This document shows, piece by piece, positions 43,780 to 53,483 of a stretch of 64,000 bases of DNA. Origin of the DNA: Pseudomonas viridiflava (lineage in GTDB: Bacteria; Pseudomonadota; Gammaproteobacteria; Pseudomonadales; Pseudomonadaceae); NCBI RefSeq assembly GCF_900582195.1, contig NZ_UTHA01000130.1, positions 95,743-159,742 of the forward strand, written 5' to 3'. The notes below the pieces were generated by a model, which had not been told where the DNA came from, did no database searches, and worked only from the letters and a program-made list of their open reading frames with translations. The position numbers and the translations under genes were made by a program. Every line of letters begins with the position of its first letter. Position 1 is the first letter of the stretch.

Positions 43780-43843
43780 TCGCGCGCCGGGGGCCGATCA
43801 CGGCATACTGGGCGCCAACACAGTCGGCGTTGAAGGAATCGGT

Positions 43844-44404
43844 ATGCAGTTGGATCCCGCTAGCGGGTGGTGTCACGGGGTGCAGGTCTGCCCATCGCCC
43901 AACTTCAATGAACGCCCGGCGGGCGAAATTTCCCTGTTGGTCATCCACAACATCAGCCTGCCGCCGGCGCAGTTCGCCACGGGCAAGGTGCAGGAATTTT
44001 TCCAGAATCGACTGGATGTCACTGAACACCCTTACTTTGCAGGGATCGCTGATCTGCGCGTCTCGGCGCATTTTCTGATCGAACGTGACGGCAAGGTCAC
44101 CCAGTTTGTCTCCTGTCTTGAGCGGGCGTGGCATGCGGGGGTGTCGATATTTGAAGGACGGGAAACGTGTAACGACTTTTCCGTGGGCATCGAACTCGAA
44201 GGTACCGATGATCTGCCGTTCACCGATGCGCAGTATCAAGCGTTGACGGCGCTGACCCGCCAGTTGCAAACAGCATTTCCGGCCATCACCGGCGCTCGCA
44301 TTTGTGGGCACAGCGACATTGCACCCGGGCGCAAGACCGATCCTGGCCCGGCATTCGACTGGGCGCGTTACCGCGCAGCCCTGGCACAAGAGGAAGGACA
44401 ATGA
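43844..44404 (+). CDS. ampD: 1,6-anhydro-N-acetylmuramyl-L-alanine amidase AmpD
   Basis: A 186-residue cytoplasmic zinc amidase (amidase_2). The zinc ligands appear as His35 (LVIHNIS), His156 and Asp166 (GHSDIAPGRKTDPG). It cleaves the stem peptide from anhydro-muropeptides during cell-wall recycling, which keeps AmpR from inducing AmpC beta-lactamase. Loss of AmpD derepresses ampC in pseudomonads. Its stop overlaps the ampE start (ATGA), the conserved ampDE operon. Confidence 0.96.
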   Translation: MQLDPASGWCHGVQVCPSPNFNERPAGEISLLVIHNISLPPAQFATGKVQEFFQNRLDVTEHPYFAGIADLRVSAHFLIERDGKVTQFVSCLERAWHAGVSIFEGRETCNDFSVGIELEGTDDLPFTDAQYQALTALTRQLQTAFPAITGARICGHSDIAPGRKTDPGPAFDWARYRAALAQEEGQ

Positions 44405-45240
44405 GTTTTCTGGTGTTACTGCTGGCGCTGTGGGTCGAGAAGTTTTCGGCCCTGCGCCATCGGGTTCAACGCGATGGCGGATGGATCCGCGAACTGAACA
44501 AACTCGAAACCAGCGCGCGGCTGGCCAAACAGCCCTGGCTGGTGCTGACGATTCTGGTGCTGTTTCCAGTGGCGTTACTGGCGCTGTTGCTGGTGGTGCT
44601 GGAACCGGTGGCCTACGGCTTGCTAGCCTTGCCGGTGCATCTGCTGGTGGTGATTTACAGCTTGGGGCGCGGCGACTTGCTCGGCGGTCTCGGACCATTT
44701 CGTGATGCATGGCGCCGTGAGGACCTGCAAGCCGCAGCCCATGTGGCCAAGCGTGATCTGAATATTTGCGCCGACAGCGGCGAGCAGTTGCTTGAAAGCG
44801 TGCAGGGGCATCTGCTGTGGCAGGCCTATCAGAGCTTTTTTGCGGTGATCTTTTGGTATTTCGTACTTGGCCCGGTGGCGGCGTTGGCGTATCGCTTATT
44901 GGCACTGGCGCAGGAGCACGGGCAGAACCCGGCGCTGGTCGAGCGTGCGGCGCAACTGCGGCATGCCTTTGACTGGGTGCCGGTACGCTTGCTGGCGGCG
45001 AGTCTGGCGCTGGTCGGCAACTTTGTCGCGGTCAGTCGGGTAATGCTGCATGAACTGCTCAACTGGAACATCAGTGCGGCGCAACTGATCAACCGGGTCG
45101 GTTTGGCGGCGGGGGAGATTCCACCTCCCGTGGTCGGGCCGGAAGGCATCAACACCCTCGATTGCCTGTGGGAACTGCTGCTGCGTGCGGCGGTGCTGTG
45201 GTATGCCGGGTTTGCCTTGTGGACGGTTCTGGTTCACTGA
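44401..45240 (+). CDS. ampE: Regulatory signalling membrane protein AmpE
   Basis: A 279-residue inner-membrane protein with about four helices (LVLTILVLFPVALLALLLVV, and another strongly hydrophobic C-terminal helix). It has the AmpE family N-terminus MSFLVLLLALWVEKFSALR and a CobD/AmpE-like central DAWRREDLQAA segment. Its exact role is unknown; it is co-transcribed with ampD and proposed as a sensor. Four-base overlap with ampD. Confidence 0.93.
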   Translation: MSFLVLLLALWVEKFSALRHRVQRDGGWIRELNKLETSARLAKQPWLVLTILVLFPVALLALLLVVLEPVAYGLLALPVHLLVVIYSLGRGDLLGGLGPFRDAWRREDLQAAAHVAKRDLNICADSGEQLLESVQGHLLWQAYQSFFAVIFWYFVLGPVAALAYRLLALAQEHGQNPALVERAAQLRHAFDWVPVRLLAASLALVGNFVAVSRVMLHELLNWNISAAQLINRVGLAAGEIPPPVVGPEGINTLDCLWELLLRAAVLWYAGFALWTVLVH

Positions 45241-45246
45241 TTTCAA

Positions 45247-45287
45247 GAAAGATCAAAAGATCGCAGCCTGCGGCAGCTCCTACGAGG
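45247..45287. repeat. Single REP-like element ('gatcgcagcctgcggcagctcctac')
   Basis: A half-copy of the repeat family seen as an inverted pair at 47483-47578. It shares agatcaaaagatcgcagcct and the cagctcctac end. It lies in the 198-base gap between ampE and the chemoreceptor gene. Confidence 0.75.
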
Positions 45288-45438
45288 AGATCTGTGTGTC
45301 GCGGGCTGCGATGTCGTTAACCTTAAGTTACAAAACCTCCCTTCGATTTGAGCTATACAGAGATAGCGCCCGATAGTGGCTATCTGCTGTCGCCCCGCGC
45401 CTGCCAATAAAAACAAGAAAAACCAAGGGAGACTTCCA

Positions 45439-47469
45439 GTGAAGAGCTTGCTCTATCCCGCCGTCTCGCTGATGAACCGTCTGAGCTTCGGCATGAAGTT
45501 CAGCCTGATCAGCGTGCTGTTCCTGGTGCCGATGCTGGTGACCAATTTCTATCTGGTGCGCGATTCCTATCGCGAATTCCAGGGCACCCGCGTCGAACTG
45601 CAAAGCCTCGATCTGCTGGGCAGCAGCCTGGCTCTGCGCCGGGATCTGGAAACCCTCAACAATCTGGTGCAGATCAACGTCACCCTCGGCCAGTCGGGCA
45701 AGGCCGGCAATGTCGAGGCGCAGATCACCACGCTCGAACAAGCGGTTCTGGCGCGCCTGCAAGGGCTGGCCGCAATGACCGACGATCCCGAGCAGATCCA
45801 GGTGTTCGACGGCAAACGCGATGAAATGATCGCCGCGTTCAAGGCCCAGCAAGTGGAAAACTCGCTGCAAAGTAAAAGCGCGTTGATTGGCAAACTGCTG
45901 GCCAGTGCGCAGATTTTCAGCCAGATCATCAGCAGTCAGGCCGGACTCAGCCGCGATAATCAGAGCGATATCCGTCAGCTCAGCGAACTGGTTACCCTGA
46001 TCACGCCGACCGTCACTCAGACCCTCGGCGAAGGCCGGGCCATGGGTTCGTATTCATTGGGTCAGGGTTTTCTCAACAGTTCTTCAAGCACACGTTTCGA
46101 CGAGTTGATGGTGCAGATCGAAAAACTCCAGGCCGAATACGGTTTGAAACTGCAGGACGCCCTCGGCTCCAGCAAAGCCGCGCGGGACAACCTCAGCGCG
46201 GCGGCCGACAGCAGCAAGGCCTCGCTGAAACAGGCCAGTGAACTGTTCGAAGAACAAGTGGTGATGGCCGACACGCTCGATGCGCCGTGGCAGGCGTTTT
46301 ACGATCAGGTCACCGGGCTGATCGAGCGGACTTACCAGCTCAACGAAGCCACGCTGAAATTCCTCGATACTCAATTGCAGCAGCGTCTGGCGCAGAACCG
46401 CACGCACATGGTCTTGCAGGCCGTGGCGTTGTCGGTGGTGTTCGTGTTGATTTTCTACCTCTACGGGGGCTTCTACGCCTCGACCCGCACCACGCTTAAA
46501 CGCCTCGGAGCGATGATGGACAAGGTTGCGGCCGGTGACATGACGGTCAACTTCAAGGCCAGCAGTCGCGATGAATTGGGTGAATTGGGCGAGGTGTTCA
46601 ACGGCACGGTGAGGAAGATTCACGACTTGATTGAGCGGGTGGGGCAGACCGTCGGCGAGGTCGAGCGTCAGGCCGGACAGGTTGAAAGCGTCTCCGCGCA
46701 GAGCAATCAGGCGGTCGCCGGGCAACGTACGCAGATCGAACAAGTGGCGACGGCGATGAATCAGATGTCGGCGACCTCACTGGAGGTGGCGCGCAGTGCC
46801 GCCGCGGCGGTGAGCAGTGCTCACAGCGTGAATGACGAGACCATCAGTGGTCGTGGCCTGGTCGAATCGCAGCAGGGCAGCATTGCTGCGCTGGCCAGCG
46901 AGATTGATCAGTCGGTGCTGGTGATCAATCAACTGGCGAGTGACAGCCAGGCGATCAGCCGCGTTCTGGAAGTAATCAAGAGCATCGCCGAACAGACCAA
47001 CTTGCTGGCGCTCAACGCCGCGATCGAAGCGGCGCGTGCCGGCGAGCAGGGACGTGGTTTTGCTGTGGTCGCCGACGAAGTGCGCACCTTGGCCAAACGC
47101 ACTCAGCAATCGACCGAAGAAATCGAACAGATGATCGCCAAACTGCACGGCGGTGTCGGCGCGGCGGTGAAAGCCATGGGCGTCAGCCATCAGATGGCCA
47201 ATGGCACGGTCGGGCAGTCGGAGAAGGTTCAGCAGGCGCTGGAAAACATCCTCGGGGCTGTGGGCATGATCGTCGATCAGAACCAGCAGATCGCCGCTGC
47301 CGTTGAACAGCAAACGGCGGTGGCCCACGATATCGACCAGAACATCGTCGAGATCAACCGCGCCGGCGAGCGCACGGCGCAGGGGGCGCACCAGACCGAA
47401 GATGCCAGCCGGGCGCTGTCGGCCCAAGTTGTTGAGCTTAAACAACTGATCAGCGCCTTCCGCGTCTGA
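45439..47469 (+). CDS. Methyl-accepting chemotaxis protein
   Basis: A 676-residue chemoreceptor with TM1 (about residues 19-38) and a long, largely helical periplasmic region (about 40-320). TM2 (about 323-345) and HAMP (about 346-400) follow. The cytoplasmic signalling domain has the conserved hairpin tip ([32 protein letters not shown], about 517-548). No C-terminal CheR pentapeptide. The start is GTG 45439 after aaggga. The ligand is unknown; the periplasmic domain has no motif I recognise. It sits next to ampDE as in P. aeruginosa. Confidence 0.92.
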   Translation: MKSLLYPAVSLMNRLSFGMKFSLISVLFLVPMLVTNFYLVRDSYREFQGTRVELQSLDLLGSSLALRRDLETLNNLVQINVTLGQSGKAGNVEAQITTLEQAVLARLQGLAAMTDDPEQIQVFDGKRDEMIAAFKAQQVENSLQSKSALIGKLLASAQIFSQIISSQAGLSRDNQSDIRQLSELVTLITPTVTQTLGEGRAMGSYSLGQGFLNSSSSTRFDELMVQIEKLQAEYGLKLQDALGSSKAARDNLSAAADSSKASLKQASELFEEQVVMADTLDAPWQAFYDQVTGLIERTYQLNEATLKFLDTQLQQRLAQNRTHMVLQAVALSVVFVLIFYLYGGFYASTRTTLKRLGAMMDKVAAGDMTVNFKASSRDELGELGEVFNGTVRKIHDLIERVGQTVGEVERQAGQVESVSAQSNQAVAGQRTQIEQVATAMNQMSATSLEVARSAAAAVSSAHSVNDETISGRGLVESQQGSIAALASEIDQSVLVINQLASDSQAISRVLEVIKSIAEQTNLLALNAAIEAARAGEQGRGFAVVADEVRTLAKRTQQSTEEIEQMIAKLHGGVGAAVKAMGVSHQMANGTVGQSEKVQQALENILGAVGMIVDQNQQIAAAVEQQTAVAHDIDQNIVEINRAGERTAQGAHQTEDASRALSAQVVELKQLISAFRV

Positions 47470-47482
47470 GCCATACACAAAT

Positions 47483-47578
47483 CCCCTGTAGGAGCTGCGG
47501 CACGCTGCGATCTTTTGATCTTGATTTCAAAGATCAAAAGATCGCAGCCTCGTTTCACTCGACAGCTCCTACAGGGGG
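47483..47578. repeat. Inverted repeat pair ('ctgtaggagctg...cagctcctacag')
   Basis: A 96-base element with long complementary arms: cccctgtaggagctgcgg / cagctcctacaggggg outside, gatcttttgatc / gatcaaaagatc inside. It lies between the convergent chemoreceptor and TatD-family genes. It is a second REPIN family. Confidence 0.85.
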
Positions 47579-47585
47579 AGATGTA

Positions 47586-48362
47586 TTACCAGCCGAATAC
47601 TTCGCAGCTGTTGGCGGTGCTGGTGGCGGCCAGTTGTTCTGGGCTGATCTTCATCAGCTCGGCCAGCGCCTCGCAGATCGCCGGCAAGTGCGCCGGGCTG
47701 TTGCGCTGACCGGGAAACATCGCAGGCGCCATGTCCGGTGAATCGGTTTCCAGCACGATCGACCCCAGCGGCAGTTCCGCAATCACTCGATGCATGCGCA
47801 AAGCCTGCGGCCAGGTCGGTGCGCCGCCCAGACCCAGTTTGAAACCCAGTTTGATGTACTCCCGCGCTTCTTCACGGCTGCCGGCGAAGGCGTGGATGAT
47901 TCCCGCGCGTTTGAGCTTGAAGCGTTTGAGCGTTGAGATCACTGCCGCATGACTACGGCGAACGTGGATTAATGCCGGTAATTCGAAATCCGCGGCCAGT
48001 TGCAGCTGCGCCTCGAACAGCGCCTGTTGCCGTTCGCGATCCAGCGTTTCGATGAAGTAATCCAGACCGATTTCGCCCACCGCACACAACTGCCGATGAC
48101 CACGCAGCCGCGTCAGCCAATCACCGAGCGCTGACACATCCTCAGGTCGATGCTGATCGAGATACACCGGATGCAGACCGAATGCTGCGTACAAATCCGC
48201 ATCGCTCTGCACCAGATCCCACACCCGTTGCCAGTTACCTTCGTAGACGCCCAACACCACCATCCGCCGCACCCCGAGGGCGCGGCTTTCGGCGAGCAAC
48301 GCCGGGCGATCGGCGTCGAAGTCGGGGAAGTCGAGGTGGGTGTGGCTGTCGATCAGCTCCAC
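47586..48362 (-). CDS. TatD-family metal-dependent hydrolase/DNase
   Basis: A 258-residue TIM-barrel hydrolase. It has the N-terminal metal motif IDSHTHLDF, then AVGEIGLDYF, the His of PALIHVRRSH, and the terminal LETDSPDM. TatD enzymes (TatD, YcfH, YjjV) show Mg-dependent 3'-5' exonuclease activity; the exact substrate here is unknown. It lies 3 bases downstream of the cra/fruR stop on the same strand and is probably co-transcribed with it. Confidence 0.93.
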   Translation of the reverse strand: MELIDSHTHLDFPDFDADRPALLAESRALGVRRMVVLGVYEGNWQRVWDLVQSDADLYAAFGLHPVYLDQHRPEDVSALGDWLTRLRGHRQLCAVGEIGLDYFIETLDRERQQALFEAQLQLAADFELPALIHVRRSHAAVISTLKRFKLKRAGIIHAFAGSREEAREYIKLGFKLGLGGAPTWPQALRMHRVIAELPLGSIVLETDSPDMAPAMFPGQRNSPAHLPAICEALAELMKISPEQLAATSTANSCEVFGW

Positions 48363-48365
48363 GGC

Positions 48366-49361
48366 TCAGTCCCGGTGAATACGCTGCTTGAAAGTCCGCG
48401 CGATGGCCTGCACACCGGGCTTGTACTCCGACTGCTCGACGGCCGCCAGCGCCAGCTCCAGCGCCTTGTCGGCAATCAACTGGTGCTGCTGGGCCATGGC
48501 GTTGACCGGCAGCGGCAGGAAATCCAGCAACTGCGTGTCGCCAAAGGTGCCGAGACGCAGCGGCCGCGATTTCAGCGGAAAGTCATGCAGCGCATCGAAC
48601 ACGCCCTGCAGCAGGACGTAGGACGTGGTTACCAACGCGTCCGGCAAATGCCCCAGGCGTTGCAGGAGTTCTTCCATCAACTGCTTGCCGCACTCACGGC
48701 TGAAAGATTCAGCGTGCTCGACCAGCACTTCGCCTTTGAAGTCGACCAACGCCTCTTTGAAACCGGCGGCACGTTCCTGGCTGATGCTCAGTTCCGGGCG
48801 CGCACCAAGCAGAACGATCTGCTTGGGTTGCGGGTCGAGCAGGCTCTGGGTCAGGTGCAGGCTGGCTTCGCGGTCGTCACTGATCACTGAGCAGAAATGC
48901 TCGGGTTCCATGACCCGGTCGATGGCAATGATCGGCAGCCCTTTGGCCTGCAACTGCCGATAGCTGTCATCGCCGGCCGGCAGGCAACTGGCGACGATCA
49001 GCGCATCGCACCGGCGCGCGCGGAACAGTTGCAGCAACTGCCGCTCGCTGTCCGGCGCATCGTCGGAGCTGGCGATCAGCAATTGATAGCCGCGCGCCCG
49101 CGCACCTTGCTCGAGCAGTTTGGCGATTCGCGCGTAACTGGGGTTTTCCAGATCCGGCAGAATAAAGCCCAGCGTGCGCGTGTGCCGACTGCGCAGCCCG
49201 GCCGCTTGAGGGTTGGGCGTGAAGCCGTGCAGATCGACCACCGCCCGCACTCGCTCGACGGTGGCGGTGCTGATGCGTTGCTGTTCGGCCTTGCCGTTGA
49301 TGACGTAGCTGGCGGTGGTCACGGACACTCCGGCCAACCGCGCGATATCACTGAGTTTCAA
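48366..49361 (-). CDS. fruR: Catabolite repressor/activator Cra (FruR)
   Basis: A 331-residue LacI-family regulator. The N-terminal helix-turn-helix is KLSDIARLAGVSVTTASYVINGKAEQQRIS, with a hinge (about 45-60) and a periplasmic-binding-protein-like effector domain. In P. putida, Cra binds fructose-1-phosphate and represses the fru operon. It is divergent from fruB, with an exact Cra operator at 49507-49518 in the interval. Confidence 0.96.
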   Translation of the reverse strand: MKLSDIARLAGVSVTTASYVINGKAEQQRISTATVERVRAVVDLHGFTPNPQAAGLRSRHTRTLGFILPDLENPSYARIAKLLEQGARARGYQLLIASSDDAPDSERQLLQLFRARRCDALIVASCLPAGDDSYRQLQAKGLPIIAIDRVMEPEHFCSVISDDREASLHLTQSLLDPQPKQIVLLGARPELSISQERAAGFKEALVDFKGEVLVEHAESFSRECGKQLMEELLQRLGHLPDALVTTSYVLLQGVFDALHDFPLKSRPLRLGTFGDTQLLDFLPLPVNAMAQQHQLIADKALELALAAVEQSEYKPGVQAIARTFKQRIHRD

Positions 49362-49669
49362 CCCGGGATTTCCTTGTTTATTCGAGCTTGCCGCGACATT
49401 TTCGCCAATCCTACCCGATTAGGGCAGAAGACTATTGTCGCAGCGCATCCGACAAGTTGGACTTCAAGGATGGGACATTATCGAGTAACGTGCCGATCAA
49501 TCTAGATTAAACGTTTCAGCAAGCGTATTTTCTACGTTTTAGACGCCTTTGGCCGGTGCTGCCGTGAAACCGCCAAAACTGCCGCCGAAAAGCAAAGCGG
49601 TAAAGCGCCTAAGCTGCAAACCATCCAAAACAATACCTGGCACTCATACAGCGCCAAAAAGGAGATCGC
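49362..49669. other. 308-base fruR-fruB divergent control region
   Basis: Holds the promoters of fruR and fruBKA and the Cra operator (49507-49518). An aggag ribosome site lies before fruB. I see no gene or hairpin of note here. Confidence 0.7.
49507..49518. promoter_or_regulatory. Cra (FruR) operator
   Basis: TTAAACGTTTCA, identical to the operator I recall for Cra at the P. putida fruB promoter. It lies 152 bases before the fruB ATG and about 146 from the fruR ATG. Occupancy by Cra would shut off fructose uptake until fructose-1-phosphate builds up. Confidence 0.85.
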
Positions 49670-52531
49670 ATGCTCGAGCTCACTATAGAGCAGATATCCA
49701 TGGGCCAATCGGCTGTGGATAAACCCGCTGCCCTGCAACTGCTCGCCAATCACCTGGTGGCCGATGGTCTGGTTGCCGACGGTTACCTCGCTGGATTGCA
49801 GGCACGGGAAGCCCAGGGCTCGACCTTTCTCGGTCAAGGTATTGCCATTCCCCACGGCACCCCGGAAACCCGCGATCAGGTGTTCGCCACTGGCGTGCGC
49901 CTGATGCAGTTCCCGGAAGGTGTGGATTGGGGCGATGGCCAGATCGTTTATCTGGCGATTGGCATCGCCGCCAAATCCGACGAACACCTGCGTCTGCTGC
50001 AACTGCTGACCCGTGCCCTCGGCGAGACCGATCTGGGCCAGGCCCTGCGTCGCGCCAGTTCGCCTGAAGCGCTGCTGAAACTGCTGCAAGGCGCGCCGCA
50101 AGAGCTGGCGCTGGACGCGCAGATGATCGGCCTCGGCGTTTCAGCCGATGATTTCGAAGAACTGGTCTGGCGCGGTGCACGTCTGCTGCGTCAGGCCGAT
50201 TGTGTGAGCAACGGTTTTGCCGGTGTGTTGCAGCAGGTCGAAGCGCTGCCGCTGGGCGATGGTTTGTGGTGGCTGCACAGCGAGCAAACCGTGAAGCGCC
50301 CGGGCCTGGCGTTTGTCACCCCGGACAAGCCGATGCGCTATCTCGGTCAGCCGCTCAGCGGTCTGTTCTGTCTGGCCAGCCTTGGCGAGGCGCATCAAGC
50401 TTTGCTCGAGCGTCTTTGCGCGTTGCTGATCGAAGGGCGCGGCCATGAACTGGGCCGCGCTACCAGCAGTCGCAAAGTTCTCGAAGTGCTCGGTGGTGAA
50501 TTGCCCGCCGACTGGCCAAGCGCGCGCATTGCGCTGGCCAACGCTCACGGCTTGCACGCGCGCCCGGCGAAGATCCTCGCGCAACTGGCGAAGAGTTTTG
50601 ATGGCGAGATTCGCGTGCGCATCGTCGATGGTCAGGACAGCGCCGTGTCGGTGAAGAGTTTGAGCAAACTGCTCAGCCTTGGCGCCCGTCGTGGTCAGGT
50701 GCTGGAGTTGATCGCTGAACCGAGCATTGCCGCGGATGCCTTGCCGGCACTCTTGGCTGCTATCGAAGAAGGCCTCGGCGAGGAGGTCGAACCGCTGCCA
50801 GCGGTGAGTCAGCAGCGCGAAGTGATCGCCGACATCGCCGAAGTGCTGATCGCTCCGGCGTCCGGTGCTCAATTGCAGGCGATCCCGGCGGCGCCCGGCA
50901 TTGCCATCGGTCCGGCGCATATTCAGGTGCAGCAAGCCATCGATTACCCCTTGCGCGGCGAGTCCGCCGCCGTCGAGCGCGAACGTCTCAAGCAAGCGCT
51001 CAGCGAGGTGCGCGCAGACATTCAGGGCCTGATCGAACGCAGCAAAGCCAAAGCCATCCGCGAGATCTTCATCACCCATCAGGAAATGCTCGACGACCCG
51101 GAACTGACCGACGAAGTCGACACGCGCCTCAAGCAGGGCGAAAGCGCTGAAGCGGCGTGGATGGCGGTGATCGAAGCGGCGGCCAAACAACAGGAATCGC
51201 TGCAGGACGCATTGCTCGCCGAGCGCGCGGCGGATCTGCGCGACATCGGTCGCCGCGTATTGGCGCAACTGTGTGGTGTGCAGACCGCGAGCGAGCCTGA
51301 GCAACCGTACATCTTGGTGATGGACGAAGTCGGCCCCTCCGACGTTGCACGGCTGGATCCGGCTCGCGTGGCGGGGATTCTCACCGCTCGTGGCGGTGCC
51401 ACGGCGCACAGTGCAATCGTTGCGCGAGCCCTCGGCATTCCGGCGCTGGTCGGCGCTGGCGCGGCGGTGTTGCTGCTGAAGCCGGGCACGCCGTTGCTGC
51501 TCGATGGCCAACGCGGTCGCCTGCATGTCGACGCCGATGCTGCGACCCTGCAACGCGCCGCCGAAGAACGCGACACTCGCGAGCAACGCCTGAAGATTGC
51601 CGCCGAACAACGCCACCAACCGGCACACACCACCGACGGTCACGCTGTCGAAGTGTTCGCCAACATTGGCGAAAGCGCTGGTGTGATCAGCGCGGTGGAG
51701 CAGGGCGCCGAGGGCATCGGTCTGCTGCGCACCGAACTGATTTTCATGGCCCATCCGCAAGCGCCGGACGAGGCCACGCAAGAAGCCGAATACCGCCGCG
51801 TTCTTGATGGTCTCGCCGGTCGACCGCTGGTGGTGCGCACGCTGGATGTCGGCGGCGACAAACCGCTGCCGTATTGGCCGATCGCCAAGGAAGAAAATCC
51901 GTTCCTCGGCGTGCGCGGCATTCGCCTGACCTTGCAGCGTCCGCAGATCATGGAAGCGCAACTGCGCGCCTTGTTGCGTTCGGCGGATAACCGCCCGTTG
52001 CGGATCATGTTTCCTATGGTCGGCAGCGTCGAAGAATGGCGTCAGGCCCGCGACATGACCGAGCGTCTGCGCCTGGAAATCCCGGTCGCCGATCTGCAAC
52101 TGGGGATCATGATCGAAGTGCCGTCCGCCGCTTTGCTGGCGCCGGTGCTGGCCAAGGAAGTCGACTTCTTCAGCGTCGGCACCAACGATCTGACGCAGTA
52201 CACCCTGGCCATCGACCGTGGTCACCCGACGCTGTCGGCGCAGGCTGACGGTCTGCATCCGGCGGTGCTGCAACTGATCGACATCACCGTGCGCGCGGCC
52301 CATGCCCATGGCAAATGGGTCGGCGTCTGCGGTGAACTCGCGGCGGATCCACTGGCGGTGCCGGTGCTGGTCGGCCTCGGTGTCGATGAACTCAGTGTCT
52401 CCGGGCGCAGCATTGCTGAAGTGAAAGCACGCATCCGCGAACTCAGCCTGACCCAGGCGCAAACCCTTGCTCAACACGCCCTGGCCGTGGGCAGCGCCAA
52501 CGAAGTGCGCGCATTAGTGGAGGCCCTGTAA
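49670..52531 (+). CDS. fruB: Fructose PTS multiphosphoryl transfer protein (EIIA-HPr-EI)
   Basis: A 953-residue fusion. EIIA-Fru comes first (about 1-145, phospho-His62 in AIPHGT). A degenerate second EIIA-like segment follows (about 150-270). HPr is next (about 280-370, His296 in GLHARPA). Enzyme I ends the chain (about 400-953, His580 in GGATAHSAIVA, PEP site SVGTNDLTQYTLA, Cys887 in GVCGEL). It moves phosphate from PEP to FruA. The stop shares one base with the fruK start (TAATG). Confidence 0.97.
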   Translation: MLELTIEQISMGQSAVDKPAALQLLANHLVADGLVADGYLAGLQAREAQGSTFLGQGIAIPHGTPETRDQVFATGVRLMQFPEGVDWGDGQIVYLAIGIAAKSDEHLRLLQLLTRALGETDLGQALRRASSPEALLKLLQGAPQELALDAQMIGLGVSADDFEELVWRGARLLRQADCVSNGFAGVLQQVEALPLGDGLWWLHSEQTVKRPGLAFVTPDKPMRYLGQPLSGLFCLASLGEAHQALLERLCALLIEGRGHELGRATSSRKVLEVLGGELPADWPSARIALANAHGLHARPAKILAQLAKSFDGEIRVRIVDGQDSAVSVKSLSKLLSLGARRGQVLELIAEPSIAADALPALLAAIEEGLGEEVEPLPAVSQQREVIADIAEVLIAPASGAQLQAIPAAPGIAIGPAHIQVQQAIDYPLRGESAAVERERLKQALSEVRADIQGLIERSKAKAIREIFITHQEMLDDPELTDEVDTRLKQGESAEAAWMAVIEAAAKQQESLQDALLAERAADLRDIGRRVLAQLCGVQTASEPEQPYILVMDEVGPSDVARLDPARVAGILTARGGATAHSAIVARALGIPALVGAGAAVLLLKPGTPLLLDGQRGRLHVDADAATLQRAAEERDTREQRLKIAAEQRHQPAHTTDGHAVEVFANIGESAGVISAVEQGAEGIGLLRTELIFMAHPQAPDEATQEAEYRRVLDGLAGRPLVVRTLDVGGDKPLPYWPIAKEENPFLGVRGIRLTLQRPQIMEAQLRALLRSADNRPLRIMFPMVGSVEEWRQARDMTERLRLEIPVADLQLGIMIEVPSAALLAPVLAKEVDFFSVGTNDLTQYTLAIDRGHPTLSAQADGLHPAVLQLIDITVRAAHAHGKWVGVCGELAADPLAVPVLVGLGVDELSVSGRSIAEVKARIRELSLTQAQTLAQHALAVGSANEVRALVEAL

Positions 52532-53472
52532 TGGCCAAGATTCTTACCCTGACCCTCAACCCGGCGCTCGACCTCACCGTCGAACTGCCACGGCTGGAGG
52601 CCGGTCAGGTCAATCGCAGCGACGAGATGCACACCCACGCCGCCGGCAAAGGCGTGAACGTCGCCCAGGTGCTCGCCGACCTCGGCCATCAACTGACGGT
52701 CAGTGGGTTTCTCGGCGAAGACAATCTGCAAGCGTTCGAAACCCTGTTCGCCAAACGTGGATTTGTCGACGCGTTTATCCGCGTGCCGGGCGAGACGCGC
52801 AGCAACATCAAGGTCGCCGAACAGGATGGGCGTATCACCGACATCAACGGCCCGGGGCCGGTGGTCGATCCCGCCGCGCAGCAGGCGTTGCTGGATCGTC
52901 TGGTGCAGATTGCACCGGGTCACGATGCGGTGGTGGTCGCCGGCAGTTTGCCGCGTGGCGTGACCGCGCAGTGGTTGCGTGAATTGATCGAACGGCTCAA
53001 TCAGCTCGGCCTGAAAGTCGCCCTCGACTCCAGCGGCGAAGCGTTGCGTGCGGCGTTGCAGGCCAGTCCATGGCTGATCAAACCGAACACCGAAGAACTC
53101 GCCGATGCACTCGGTTGCGAGGTGGTTTCGCACGCGGCGGAAGCGCAAGCAGCGGCGCGTTTGCATGCGCAAGGCATCGAGCACGTGGTGATTTCCCACG
53201 GTGCTGACGGCGTGAACTGGTTCAGCGTCGGTTCGGCGTTGCACGCCACACCACCGAAGGTCAGTGTCGCCAGCACGGTCGGTGCCGGCGATTCGTTGCT
53301 GGCCGGCATGCTTCACGGTTTGCTCAGTGCCGACACGCCTGAACAAACCCTGCGCACGGCCACCGCGATCGCGGCGATGGCGGTGACCCAGATCGGTTTC
53401 GGCATCAACGATGCTGCGCAACTGGCGCAGCTCGAACAGGGCGTGCGCGTGCGTCCCCTGACAGAACAATAA
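52531..53472 (+). CDS. fruK: 1-phosphofructokinase
   Basis: A 313-residue PfkB/ribokinase-fold enzyme: LTLNPALDLTVELPRL at the N-terminus, GKGVNVAQVLADLG, and the anion hole/catalytic VGAGDSLLAG (Asp254). It phosphorylates fructose-1-phosphate to fructose-1,6-bisphosphate, which also removes the Cra effector. Its start is coupled to the fruB stop, and fruA follows after 11 bases with gaggg as ribosome site. Confidence 0.97.
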   Translation: MAKILTLTLNPALDLTVELPRLEAGQVNRSDEMHTHAAGKGVNVAQVLADLGHQLTVSGFLGEDNLQAFETLFAKRGFVDAFIRVPGETRSNIKVAEQDGRITDINGPGPVVDPAAQQALLDRLVQIAPGHDAVVVAGSLPRGVTAQWLRELIERLNQLGLKVALDSSGEALRAALQASPWLIKPNTEELADALGCEVVSHAAEAQAAARLHAQGIEHVVISHGADGVNWFSVGSALHATPPKVSVASTVGAGDSLLAGMLHGLLSADTPEQTLRTATAIAAMAVTQIGFGINDAAQLAQLEQGVRVRPLTEQ

Positions 53473-53483
53473 GAGGGTTTGTC

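Noticed and set aside
50141..52477. 778-codon open frame opposite fruB
   Set aside because: Antisense shadow; FruB motifs on the plus strand are complete.
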